This document shows, piece after piece, positions 22,634 to 34,846 of a DNA stretch of 64,000 bases. Position 1 is the stretch's first letter. Every line of letters starts with the position of its first letter. Under the pieces are notes generated by a model. The model made no database searches and was not told the DNA's origin. It was given only the letters and a program-made list of their open reading frames with translations. Location: assembly GCA_028023455.1 (NCBI GenBank), contig JAQFVV010012477.1, forward strand, positions 2,566,650 through 2,630,649, in the 5' to 3' direction. Both the position numbers and the translations under genes were made by a program. This DNA comes from Epiperipatus broadwayi (Eukaryota > Onychophora > Udeonychophora > Euonychophora > Peripatidae).

Positions 22634-25049
22634 TTGGTAATTGGGTTTTTTAGTATGGGTTTGTGGAGTTTAGTTTTTAATAATTTTCCATTTAATGATA
22701 TTAGAAGGATTAAAAATTTGTCTAGATTGAGTGATAGGATAGAGTCTTTACGATGGCAGATTTATTTTCTTAAAAAATGTAGGGAATTTAGTGTTTTTCC
22801 TAGGTGCTGTGTTATTAATTTTAGTAAAAATAAAAAGTTGCTTCAAAATAGGAATTTAGCTTTTAAGTTACAAACATATATATTGAATAGTTTTTTTAAA
22901 GATACTTTTGTAAAGTTTTATAAATTTATATATCTATATAAAAGGAATAGATATTATTTAGAAAGGAGGCAAGATTTTAATTATTCAATTTTGAATTTTT
23001 TTATGAGACAATTTAGACAGAATAGGTCAAATTTCTATTGTAAAAAATATGAAAGAAAATTAAAGTGGTTGTTTGGGAAAGTTAATAAAATTTATTGTAG
23101 TGATAAAGGGTATGAGAATAATGTTTCTGAGGATAGAGTTGTTAATCTTTCTGATTTGAAGTTAAATGATAGAGAATTAGATATTCTTGGTAAAGGCCCT
23201 AATTTTGTTCCATTTCATTCAAAAAATATAGTTTTTGATACAATTTCGTCTATTGAATCTAGTAATTTGAGTGATGAGCAGAAAGTTGGTATTCAATCGA
23301 TTTTGAATAAAAGTTTAAAAAGGAAAGAAAAATTTGTTATTAATCCTGCTGAGATTAAACATATTAAGAATAGGTTAATTGCTAATGATGTAATCATTTC
23401 TCCTGAAGACAAAGCTGGTAGGTTTGTTATTATGAAAGGAGATGAATTCAAAGAGAAAATGGATAGAGAATTAAATAATGGTAAATATATGTTGTTAGAT
23501 AAAGATCCAGGTAATTTGATTAAAAGAAAATTGATAGATATTATGAAGAAAATGGTTAATTTAAAAATTTTTAATAGAGTAGATTATTTAAAATGCTATC
23601 CTAATGATTTTACATCAGCTAAGATGTTTGTGAATATTAAAACTCATAAAGATGGTTTTCCTTTAAGATTTATTTTTGATTTTACAGGTAGTGTTGTAGA
23701 GGGTATTTCTAGATTCTTGAATAATTTTTTAAAACAATTTGTTGATTTTGGTCAGTACACAGTTTCTTCTTCTTTTGAGGCTTTTGATAAGATTAATAAT
23801 TTTAAAATGGAAAGTAATTGGGTATTTGGAAGTTTAGATATTGAAAATATGTATCAGTCTGTTAATAGGTTAGCAGTATTGATGTTCTTTTGTCTGTATT
23901 GATTAAGAAAAGTTCTTTATCAAAAAATAAAATTAAGGTAATTAAAGATTTGCTTTTGTTATTGGAAGATTCTATGTATTTTACTTATAAAGGTAATTTT
24001 TATAAGATTAAGGAAGGTTGGATAATAGGTTATATTATTTCTCCTTTAGTATGTTCAGTTTATATTAGTTTTATGGAAGAGGAAATTATTATTAAAAAGA
24101 ATTGTTTATATGTAAAATTATTTGTCAGATATGTTGATGATTGTTTATTTGTAGTTGAGAATGATAAATTGAAGGAATTTGTAAATGAGTTTAATTGTTT
24201 TGATCCTTTTATAAAATTTGTGTTAGAAGGAGGGGGTTAGATTTTGATAAGTTAAAATTTTTAGATCTTTTGGTGATTAGAAATGTAGAAACTAATTGTT
24301 TATTGTGCAGTCATTTAGTTAAAAGTAAAGAATTAAGATCTATAATTAAACCTGATAGCTATCAGTCTGTATCTCATAAAGTAGCTGCTTTAAGGAATTA
24401 TTGTCATAGAAATATTAAATTAAATAATTCTAGTGGGGTAGCTTTGTTTCAGAAATATCAATTTTATAAAGATTACTTGAGTGTTGGATACTCTGATAAA
24501 TTTGTTAAAAGTATTTTATTTAATAGTAATATTTGTAAGGATGTAAAGGTTAAAGAAAAATATGATTTTATTTCTTTGCCATTTAAATTGTCTTCTTATA
24601 AAATTGTGTGTAGAAATAGTAAATTGTTTGGAAATAAGAAAATTGCTTGGAAAAGGGGTGTTACATTGAATAATTTATTAAATAATACAAAAGAAGTTTT
24701 TGATAGAAAGACTATTCCTGGTGTAGTATATTTTATTCCTTGTTTATTTTGTAAGAAGGTTTACATAGGTCAGAGTAGTTTGAGTTTAAATGAAAGAATA
24801 AAGGTTCATAAAAGTAGAGTTAAAAATAGATATCTTAGTTCTGCTTTGTATGTCCATGAAAAAGATACAGGCCACACTATTGATTTTGATGAAGCTAAGG
24901 TTGTCTTCTTTGAGAGAAATGAAATCAAAAGAAGAATTAAAGAGTCTTTATTATTGAAAATTTATTATTCTGAAGCAATTAACTTATTTAAGAGTTCTTT
25001 TAATATTAAGGGTGGATGGGAAGTGAATGGATTTGTGGGTAGTTTTTAA
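22634..25049 (+). pseudogene. PLE2 reverse transcriptase / GIY-YIG endonuclease, plus copy, frameshifted
   Basis: Three frames. 22634-23902 (422 aa) runs from the N-terminus through KTHKDGFPLRFIFDFTG and motif A GSLDIENMYQSVN. It then breaks at a small insertion (GGTTAGCAGTATTG near 23868-23881) that the minus copy lacks. 23890-24240 holds ISPLVCSVY, with the Gly kept in GYIISP (Arg in the minus copy), and YVDD. It ends at a TAG caused by a run of five G at about 24232-24236 where the minus copy has seven. 24270-25049 is the GIY-YIG part, nearly identical to the other copy. The N-terminal region is continuous here but broken in the minus copy, so the lesions arose after the copies separated or are base-calling errors in homopolymers. 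Confidence 0.93.
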
Positions 25050-25086
25050 TATTATATATATTGTGTAGTTTTTGTAGTTCTTTACA

Positions 25087-25121
25087 CTTGAGAAGTCTGC
25101 TTGTAGCAGTGAAACCTTAGG
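25087..25121 (+). ncRNA. Hammerhead-ribozyme-like stem-loop at the PLE2 3' end
   Basis: CTTGAGAAGT then stem CTGC, loop TTGTA, stem GCAG, then TGAAACCTTAGG. The order box, stem-loop, GAAAC matches a hammerhead core, and hammerheads are documented in Penelope-like elements. The first box is CUUGAGA and not the canonical CUGANGA, so activity is doubtful. Mirror copies lie at 19174-19207 and 22025-22058, and in the miniature palindrome at 51310-51343 and 51510-51544. Confidence 0.5.
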
Positions 25122-25211
25122 TTGTGTTTTTATATTATTTTTATGCTGGTCTGGTTTAATTTTGGATTTGGGGTAGTTTTGATTTTATATATTATATATG
25201 AATATTTTACG

Positions 25212-28200
25212 TTTATATATATATATTCTGACCTTGCTCTCGTGCATCTTCACTTCCAGATAATATATGATATAAAATAAAACGGGTTCTATCTCAGTTA
25301 ATAATTAATAACTAAAATATTCAGTATTAAAATTAAAATATTTCACTAGCTCAAATTTTAAATACGAATAAGGTTCAGTTTATAAAAATAAATTAAATAA
25401 ATATTTAATATTTTCATGAGACTTGAAGTGAAAATACAGGTGACAAGATAGATTACATTGAGCCAATATCCTACAGGATACTACCTCAATGGCATAAGAA
25501 CACTATCCCCCCTTATTACTATTTCAAATAACAAACTCATAGTATTCTTACGACTTTAATAACTTCTACTCACTAAGATTAAACTAATAATTAAATCTTA
25601 ATCTTCTATTTAATAATAATCTAGCTCGATAAAATAATCTCAGGTTCATAAAATTTATTCTAAGTTAATTTTAAAATACGGTAGTAAAATATGAGAAGGG
25701 ATTTTATGTCATAATCTACTACACTTAAACTAATAATAATAAATAACAATAATAATATTCTTCATGTAATGATATAATAAATACGTGGTAGCATTTTAAT
25801 AATCTGACAAACAAAATATGTGTGGCAACTGATAGCATATAATTTAATATAATATTGTGATAACTGATTTATGACCAATAAATAATGTAAGATTATGATT
25901 ATTTAATTATAATGAATACCAATAAAATATTTAAAATTCTTAAATAATTCTCTATTTATCTTTTTGTGCCAAATTATATGTTTGTTTCGATTATTATGCA
26001 TATATCGTGTTTTCATGCAGCGATGTGGAGAAATAAATAACTCTGACACAAAATTTTTGAAATAACAAAATTTAACAAAGTTTATTACTAACAATAAATA
26101 ACTAAACAATTTATTTACACTATTTACAGTGGATATCCTTAATTTTTTTTACTTTACAGTTTGATCTACCAGGTTATAAAAAAAATAATTTATATTTCAA
26201 TTACATCTTTATTTAGATTTAGGACAAAATTAAAAAAAAAAATGTTACTATTTGGTTTCTCATTATGGTTAACTTATTACAAATAAATTTATCTACTTTA
26301 TTAGCAACAGCATTTTATCCTTAATATTATTAAACTATCTTATTTTTTAAAAAAAATTCATATTTAGAAAAACATTCCATAGAAAACAAAATTTTATAAT
26401 GAGTATGGATTTCTCAAAATATTAAAAAAAAATTTCATCTTGCAAAGTCAAAGATGTTACACAAAATATTATCCAAAATTCAGTACTAGATTTTAGTATT
26501 TATCACACAATGTTTACTAATCATAATATATTCTTCTTTAAGCCTTACTTTAGTATGATATAAGTGTAATCATTAATATATTTCTGTTAATCAATAAACA
26601 AAAAATATACTATGCATATTGTTTACATAATTTACTTTGTACTATTGTATTTTAAAATATGCAATACTTATTTTCTCTTAAAAAAAATAATACTAAAGCA
26701 TTTAAAATTATTATCACTTTTAAAGAAAATATCTTTGTTTAGATACTTTATTTTAAAAAAGTTTATATTTCATTTCCGAAATAAAATTCAAAATATATTC
26801 TATGATTCTTTTCTTTCCTTAGGATACTTTGGATCTTCAATTTTAAGTTATAATATTCTGCTCCTTATAAGCAAATAAACTAATCTTATCCAAAAACGAT
26901 AGCATAACCTTAGTTCTAAATTATTTATCATTTCTTTTAAAATATCTTACTAAACGATGCAGTTACATGAAATAAAGATAGCGAAAACAGATGCATAGGA
27001 TTAAGGAAGAAAGCTAGAGTATTACTCTTAACATATCTCAAAATCATGGTACAGTGCGAAGAGGTAGGACATTTATCTGCCTAATATCCTCTAGTACAGG
27101 GACGATGTTAAAGCTATTTCTTCAGCTTTATTAGAACATCAAATATTTAAAGAAATATAAACACTGTCCAAATAAAATGTGTATCAGTCATAGGGCTTTG
27201 TTAACTATGCTGATATTCACATAAAGACTAAATATTATTTCCATTCCTTATAACATCCTATTTTTTAAAAAAAACAAATACATCATCTTGGTTTCCTGCT
27301 AACTATAGTACTTCCAAGCCACTATCTCAACATTATTTCTCAAGATTTTTCTACATCTTACATCGATAAAATAACTATCTGCATTTACAAAAACAATAAA
27401 TAAAATTCATTAATAGTTAAACAATCTAGCTATCCCATAAGAAAAGTCTGTCCACTTCATCATTCTATATGTCTAATCATATACAATCTACTTAGACAAT
27501 ATTTGAATATCCCATAACATAAAAATTTTAAAAGAATCACATAATTATTTGTTATGTTGGATTATATTACTAATAAAAAAAAATCAAAAAAAATTGTCGT
27601 ATGCATATTTTCAAATCAATCCTATCTCATAATGTTTTTTAAAATGTTGTATAAAATGCGGTACATATAAGTAAAAAACTTTTACACTTCATTCTTCCAA
27701 TTTATGGATGATCTAAAGAAAACAAAAAAAATATACATTATAAATTATCAATAGTTATTATTATTACCAATAACCTTTATCTAGTCATCGTGTTCAGTAG
27801 GCTTCCTTTGTCCACTTGAGCATTGCAGATATAAAAAAAAATCACACCCATACACTTTATATTAAAATATTTTTAGCTAAATTATTAGATTGTTATATTA
27901 TAAAATTTTAATATTAATAAATTAATGTTTTTATGTTTTTCCTAATCTTATATAAAAATTTAGATTTAAACTAGGTTAACAAAATAAAAAGAATCAAAAC
28001 TATAGTTACATATTTTCTTGACGATAGTTCCTGATAAGTCCAAAATGCTTATTATTTTCTCTAGAGTTTTCCAAAAATGTTCTCCAAGCGCGTTAAAGTT
28101 TAAAATAAAAATAATTATTAATCCATTTAGTAAAATTTATAGAAAATAATCCTTGGTTTTAGTATTTAAGACGATAATTATTAAATCATAATATTAAAGA

Positions 28201-30028
28201 ATTATTCCCGTGAAGCTTCTTAATCTTCTCTACCAATATTCTCTGCGTATCCGATGCATCAATCCATCTAATTTAACTTTTAAAAATATTCGATAAACTT
28301 TTAAGTACTATTTGTATTTCCATGGATCCATTTTTTTTATTCATCTATGTGTTCACTTTTTATCTCTGTTTCCTTCTTGATACATTTAAACTTTCATTTG
28401 GTATTTTTTATATATCATTTTAAAATAAAAAAAAATGTTACCTTCAGAAAGGATATAACATTTTACTCCTTTGAATATCATATTATATAAAATAATCCAT
28501 GAAATATAATTGTCTTATTACTATTTAAAAAACAAATCTTGGATCAGCCTATAAATAATACGTTTCAATACATTTTTAGGCTCCGTATAATGTCCGAGCT
28601 GTGGTTTTTATGTACCAAAACAGTTCTTCGGTGAAATATTAATAAAGCTGTATCAATAAATATTTCAAATATTTTTTCAGTATTACAATTTATATCCATT
28701 TTATTTTGTAGTATATCCATTTTTTATTGCGTAGTTTAGGTTAAACTTTTAGATAAAATACGACTGATAAAGAACTTTAAAAAATTTAACAAAGCATGTT
28801 AAACGAAATTATTAAAATATTTTTTAGTTTATACTCTCTTTTGCAAAAAATATTTTTTAAAATTATCAATTAGTTTTTTGCAGATAAAGTTATAAGAAAG
28901 TACTAAAAAAAAATTGACTAAAATAAAAAATTTTAAAATACTATCTTTTACTAGTTATAATTTACCTCTCTCCGGTTTCAATACATTATTAATCTCCCCC
29001 GATAACTTAGTTACGACAATATTTATAGTCTGTAAGAATACCTATTCCTATTGGTTAATTCTTACTTTAGCTTGAAAACAAATTTACATATTTTCAATTT
29101 ATAGCAGAATTATATTTGAAAATAAAAAATTATGACGTAATGAACTTAAAATATTATTTAAAATATTACTTTTAAATAAATTATTATTTTATTAAAACTA
29201 TTTAAACATTTAAAATAACTTTTAAAATAACCTTAAATAACCTATTCCATTTCTTAATATTCAATTTATCTATTTTTATTTAAATAAAATATTTAATTTT
29301 TATATATCTGTATTCGTCTTTATTACATTACTTAAAACATTACATACAATAGTTAACTTAATGTTTAATACTATTTACTTTTATGATAGGCAATAATTCT
29401 ATCCAATTCTATAATATAACTTTTAAAATATTTTAAACTTTGTTATTATTTCAAACAAGCGTGTGTGTGATAGTATACATTAAAAATCACGTGATTAATA
29501 ACTTTGACAGACGATTTTCAATCTATTTCTCTGCCTAGACTAATAAAATTGATACACTTATTATATTATATAAAATAATTATAAAAAATTTGGAAGAACA
29601 ATTTAGAAAATATAGAATTAGATATAATTTTCACCATCACAAAGTTTATTTTAAAAATATACTATATTAATTTTGACTATTTAAATATGATTACAAATCT
29701 AAATATAGCATTTATTAAATTATCAGTTTTAAACTATTAAAATCGTATTTTTAAATATACTTTTAATTATTTATAGCTGTGTTATTTAATATGGCCAGCT
29801 TTTACAACCATATGAAACAATATTTTAAGCTTTATATAACTATTTTCAAACAATTCGCTATAATTTTATATACTTCGTATTTACTTTAGCCTCAAATTTT
29901 ACTTTAAAGATATAATTGCCTTAATATAATTAATGTATTAAAAGAACATATTCTAAATTTAAAATTTTTTAGTAATTGACTGTTATGTACTATTACCGAC
30001 CTATAGAAAAGGGCACAATATATATATA
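25212..30028 (-). repeat. Right arm of the roughly 5-kb-armed inverted repeat, non-coding
   Basis: Inverted, diverged partner of 1043-6202. It starts in (TA)n with the AGATAATATATGATATAAAA / GGGTTCTATCTCAG region matching 6125-6180 and ends with CTATAGAAAAGGGCACAATA then (TA)n. The homology covers AT-rich, ORF-free sequence. Small frames at 25903-26109 and 26612-26878 show no similarity to known proteins and are not conserved as frames in the left arm. Confidence 0.85.
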
Positions 30029-30239
30029 TTGTAATCTTCAATAATCTGATTGTGTTTTTCGTAGAATACTAAAAATATTTATTTCAATTTATATTATAAA
30101 CTTTTTACGTTAAAAGATGTAATTTTTTTTTTTTGGTTATGCACAAATCTATGTTTCCATAGAGAAATTATTCTGTCCAGCATGCAAATAATATTTTTAA
30201 AGTTTTTAAAATCTCCAATTCATCTTCATCCACCAACAC

Positions 30240-30445
30240 AATTTTTTTTTCACTGTATATATGTGTGTAGATGGTAATCGGGACCAACTGATGAGTGCTG
30301 GTTTAGCATATAATATGAATATTGGTGATTATTTATCTTTTCAACATGTGTGTGGTCAGATGGGTCATCAATATAAAATGGGACTGAGAGTAGTGGGTCA
30401 GGTGAAAGTCTGAGTTTGAATTCCATATATATATATATATATATA
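30240..30445 (-). repeat. Foldback element C, single arm
   Basis: Contains the arm landmarks GGACCAACTGATGAGTGCTG, TATTGGTGATTATTTATC, TTTTCAACATGTGTGTGGTC, GGTGAAAGTCTGAGTTTGAA and ends at (TA)n 30427-30445. The inner half is missing. The 72-residue frame over it is a by-product. Confidence 0.72.
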
Positions 30446-33058
30446 AATGCAGGTTTAAGCCTGTACAATGAACTGAATTAGATTGCAAATGTTTCAAATT
30501 GCATTCATCTTGGTCAAGGCTAAGGATTTTAAAATGTGATTATTCATTGAAGTTAAGTAATATCTATTACTACAATATTATAGCAAAACCAAAACCATAG
30601 ATTATATATGTCTCATTACTAAAATATGAGTGTATCACTACTATTGTTGCTTATTTCTCAACTCAAAAATGCTATACAAACACTTTAAATATTAAACATA
30701 TTCTTTTTATTTATACATTGTGGTCTTAAATAATAATAGAACATTTAAAACATTCAAGGTAATATAAATAAATTGGATATCTTAATATATATAAATACAA
30801 AATCGGTGGTCTGTATTTTATATAAATAAAAAATATTTAGCATACAATATTAAGAATTAATATCTAAATTATTACATCAGACAGTGTATATATTTGAATG
30901 CATTATAAGTTATATTTTATATTCACTGGAAAAAAAATTAACAATTTTAAATTTTCAAATGACATACATTTTAAATGTTTTAAAATAAAATCTAAAAATA
31001 TTAACAATGTATTGTTTTGATTTAAATTTATTATAAATGTACATTTTTATTTAAATATATTTTGTATATATATACGTAAATAAATATTAGAAAATACAGT
31101 ACTGAAAAGTTTATAAAAAAATACATCTATAAACTTCACTTAGGAGCGCTGTCAACTACCTTTTGTAGCTTTTGTCAACTAATACTTTTAAAAGGTCAAC
31201 CTTCCCATAATTCCATGATGTCAGCTTTCCCATAATTTCGTATATGTATATGAGAGAGTATGTATTCGTGAACACAAATAAGAATCTATTTAGAATGAAA
31301 TTACAAGTGTAATGAAATTGTAATAATAAGTTTATTGTGCAAACATTGTTATATTACTTACATAAAAGTTTAACTTTATTTGTTTTAACTAAATGTTTTT
31401 TAAAGTAGAATGGTATTTTATAAATGAAAGTGTAGAAAGAATGTTTACCTTATTTCAAATGCATTAAATTTTATTTACAAGTAATACATTATTGTTTATT
31501 TTAAAAATCTTACACATATTGTAAAAGCTTTTAAATAATTATTATTTAGAATTTATTAATTTATTTTAAATAAATGTACTCTAAAAGTTTCTAAAATTTA
31601 ATTTTATAACAGTGAAAAAATATCCATCATGTTTCTTTTAAACATTTGTTATAAAGTTAGTATAGATATTGTTACTTTATACTTGACAAGATTGTTGCAA
31701 ATAAATGTGTTAAAATTATCCTATTTTTTGGAAATGATTATCTTCTTCTTTTTTCCAAAACGTAAGCTTGTGGTTAAGACCTGTAGAGGTCCCTACTATC
31801 GAATTTTTATGCACATATTCTTGAGATTACAGCCTTAGTAAATATGACTCTTTCTTTATAAATTTTATTCAATTCTATCTGATAAGACAAGATGAAAAAA
31901 TAAAGGCAACTTTTTATCCAGTTAGCATTATCACCCTTCAAACCTTTTGCCAATACTATTCAGACAAACTTTTATCTAAGAATAATCATTCTTCATTAAA
32001 GTCAACAACTAATTAATCTGTAAGAGCTATATGGTCCAATTATCAAAAATTAATAAGTGAAATTAAAATAAGGCAACAATTTTTTTAACCTTTGAATTTT
32101 GTTTTGAACTTTTAATTTTAAAATTAAAAGTTTTAATTAATAATGATATTAACTGATAAAAAAGTTACAAGGTATTTTTTATGTCTAAATTAATTTTTTG
32201 GCCATATTCTTTAAGACACTTAAGATGAACATTTCCAACTTATAGTGTAAATACGAAATATACTATACTCTATTATCTTTACCCCAATGTATCTTTATCA
32301 TAACCAAGAATTAACTATTAAAAAAAAACATGGTCAATTTATTTTTTTAAAAAGGATTTTTATTATTTATTTTATTTATATGCATAATATTACTAATTTT
32401 ATTTTTTAAAAAAAGATTTTGTTTCAAAGTTTGAAATAAAATAAAATTTGATGTCAATTAAAGATATATTATTCATATTATTCCAATTACAAAATTAATG
32501 AGTTGTATACAGTACATTTCTAGATGTAATTTTTGTAATCATGTCTGTATATAACAAGTGATTTTGTATGAAAGTATCTTTTAACAAATTTGATTTTCTT
32601 TTAACTTAAATTTCTTTTTCATCTTTCTTATTATTAATTTTTATTTGCTATATTTTTAGAAGAAAAATTATCTATAGAATAGCATGTTTTGATAGTTTGT
32701 AGGACTTTGTTTATTAAATATAATTTAAGATATAAATACATGATCTTATAAATGTGTGGTTTTTATTTAATAGATCATAAAGAAAAACAAATCTTGTAGT
32801 AAATAAAGAAAAAAGTTTCTTCATGTATTTATAGTTGAAATAGATAAAGGTTTTTTTAAATACTTACACAACTGGAGATGGAAGCAGTTTCACTATATGC
32901 CACAATGCTGGTGTCTTTGTTTATTTAATTATATATTTAATTACTTACATATTTAAAAATACTTTTCGTATTTTAAGATCTGATAATTATTTATTTCTAT
33001 TGGAACTTTTCAAACATGCTGGTTAACTTTTTGCATTAGTAAAATTAAATTATATTTT
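30446..33058. other. AT-rich sequence; one partial foldback A at about 31090-31205
   Basis: 31090-31205 carries AATACAGTACTGAAAAGTTT, CACTTAGGAGCGCTGTCAAC and TTTTGTAGCTTTTGTCAAC, the left arm and part of the centre of foldback A; the right arm is gone. The 69-residue frame at 31629-31838 has no support as a gene. Nothing else was recognised. Confidence 0.55.
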
Positions 33059-33155
33059 TTCCATGTGTCATAGCATCAGCCGGGAAGTGAACTCACTATC
33101 CCGGGATAACTGCTTGTAAGGCAGCTGTATTTTTGGCCCACACTTGAATGAAATT
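33059..33155 (-). mobile_element. tRNA-derived SINE, minus strand, degenerate
   Basis: CCATGTGTCATAGCATCAGC then GGGAAGTGAACTCACTATCC matches the 3' half of the SINE at 15668-15765. The A-box end has decayed (TGTATTTTTGGCCCACACTT). No clear target-site duplication remains. Confidence 0.72.
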
Positions 33156-33360
33156 TAATGCTTATATGAGATCCATAAAACAATCATGCCATGTTATTTA
33201 TACTATTTTTGACACATACATGCCTGTTTTTGTTTTTGCTCTTTTAATATTATTTTAGATTTTGAGAAGAAAATATCAACTGAATAAAAAAGTTACAGGT
33301 AATTTTAATATAGTTTAATATAATTATCAGAAAAAATCTAATAATTTAGCATATTATTAA

Positions 33361-33430
33361 TATTAGTAGTAGTAGTAGTACTGGTAATAGTAGTGGTAGT
33401 AGTAAAAGCAGCAGTAGTACTAGTAGTAAC
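33361..33430. repeat. Degenerate (TAG)n microsatellite
   Basis: Interrupted AGTAGTAGTAGTAGTACTGG units directly beside the left end of repeat D copy 2, as if the repeat had inserted into the microsatellite or carried it at its end. Copy 1 at 16555 lacks it. Confidence 0.8.
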
Positions 33431-34846
33431 CATCCAATTTTTTCCAGATATTTGTACAATAAAACCATAGCTATGCCATCAAATTATTGGTCATAAATGA
33501 GTTTCTGGTATTTTCAGCTAGAAGATAAATTTTGACAAAGTAAAACATCAAATTCACAGAATTTTATTGTTCTAAGATTATTTGCAAACCCTTTGCCTCA
33601 CATGAGCTATTTGTCTGAGAATATGTGACTTAAAAATTGATTGGATTTTTAATTAATTAAAAATAGTGTAGAATAAAAATAGACACAGAATAAAAAAATA
33701 TATAGTTACAAACAGACGCCAGAACAGAAGAGCTTGTGAAAGAAAATATGATAAAAAAATTAAAAAATTTAATCCTAAACTGCAGAAGAACTATTTAAAA
33801 TACAATTTATCCAAGCCACTTCAAACACTTTTTAGCAAAACTATTTATTTGTACATATATACATACACCTTGTATATATGTATAAATAAAGAGTTTTGCT
33901 AAAAGGTGGTGGTTTGGATAAATTGTATGTATAGGTTATTACAGCAAAATAAAGAAAATTGTGATTTTGTTAATATTTATGAAGAATTGAATAACAGGAA
34001 GGAAAGAATAGTATTATTATATAGTTATGTATTTTATTTTATTTTGTTCCTTATATCATAGCTCTGAAGAAAACTGCAGAACAGTCGAAGTGTAAAGTGT
34101 ATGTATCTATATACAAATAAAGAGTTTTGCTAAAAAATGTTTAAAGTGGTTTGGATAAATTGTATTTATAGGGTATTACAGCAAAATAAAAAAAAGTGTG
34201 ATTTTGGTAATATTTATGAACTATTTAAGATAAAAGAGAAATGAAATCATCAGATTTCAGGATTATTAAGAAGAAAGAAAATATTGAAAATTGATAAACT
34301 TTTGAAAAACAGTCTCATCAGATTTCCACCTTGGTGAGATTTACAGAAAATTTTTATATTACTTTAATGTGTAAAATTATAATTAATAAGTTATTAAATT
34401 ATTTGAAAGTACTTGACAGACAGAAAAATTCAAAAAATATAAATATTAAGAAATCAAGTGAAAAATATATTAAAACTCATGAGATCTGAATCCATATGGA
34501 CTCATCTATAAATAATTATTAGTTCAAAAAGGAAAACTGAAATTTCTGATACACAAGCCATAAATTAGACAATATCTGGTCCATATGTTAGGAATGTTAA
34601 AAATGATACAAAGCCCTATGTAATCAAATATCTTCTGGCCAAGATTCTGAAAAACTTCAATAAAGATAGGGAAAATGTATTAAAATCCATGTTTTTAATG
34701 ATAGAAATATTGTTAAAGCAAATAAATTACAATGTTTACTTATCTTTCCTAAGTCCTTCATAAGAGTTCATAATGAAACTGCTAATCCTCTATTGCTTTT
34801 TAGGCATTTTTCTTGGAGGTCTTTTTTTCATTCATATTTTTGTAGA
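33431..34846 (+). repeat. 1.4-kb dispersed repeat D, copy 2
   Basis: Direct-orientation match to 16555-17996 over the full length. The nested inverted and direct pieces are kept at about 33800, 33880-33930 and 34115-34170. The hammerhead-like motif at 34064-34090 reads CTGAAGA, stem ACTG, loop CAGAA, stem CAGT, then CGAAG. Its first box fits CUGANGA exactly, but the second has GAAG where GAAA is expected; copy 1 has the reverse (CTGAAAA with CGAAATG). Ends at TTCATTCATATTTTTGTAG. Confidence 0.8.

Larger units (their letters stand above)
22250..25189 (+). mobile_element. PLE2 plus copy: Penelope-like element, head-to-head with the minus copy
   Basis: Reverse complement of 19105-22035 at high similarity; mirrored positions sum to about 44,285-44,294 throughout. 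The 5' pseudo-LTR is shortened and begins at ACCTTAGGTTGTGTTTTATA near 22251, just after the hammerhead-like stem, so only its outer half remains. The 3' end stops at TTTTGATTTTATAT (25189), some 33 bp short of the minus copy's end. It abuts the (TA)n that begins the right 5-kb arm. Confidence 0.88.

Noticed and set aside
1043-30028. Polinton/Maverick or other giant viral-type transposon between the 5-kb arms
   Set aside because: No DNA polymerase B, integrase, ATPase or capsid-like frame was found; the interior consists of separate smaller repeats.
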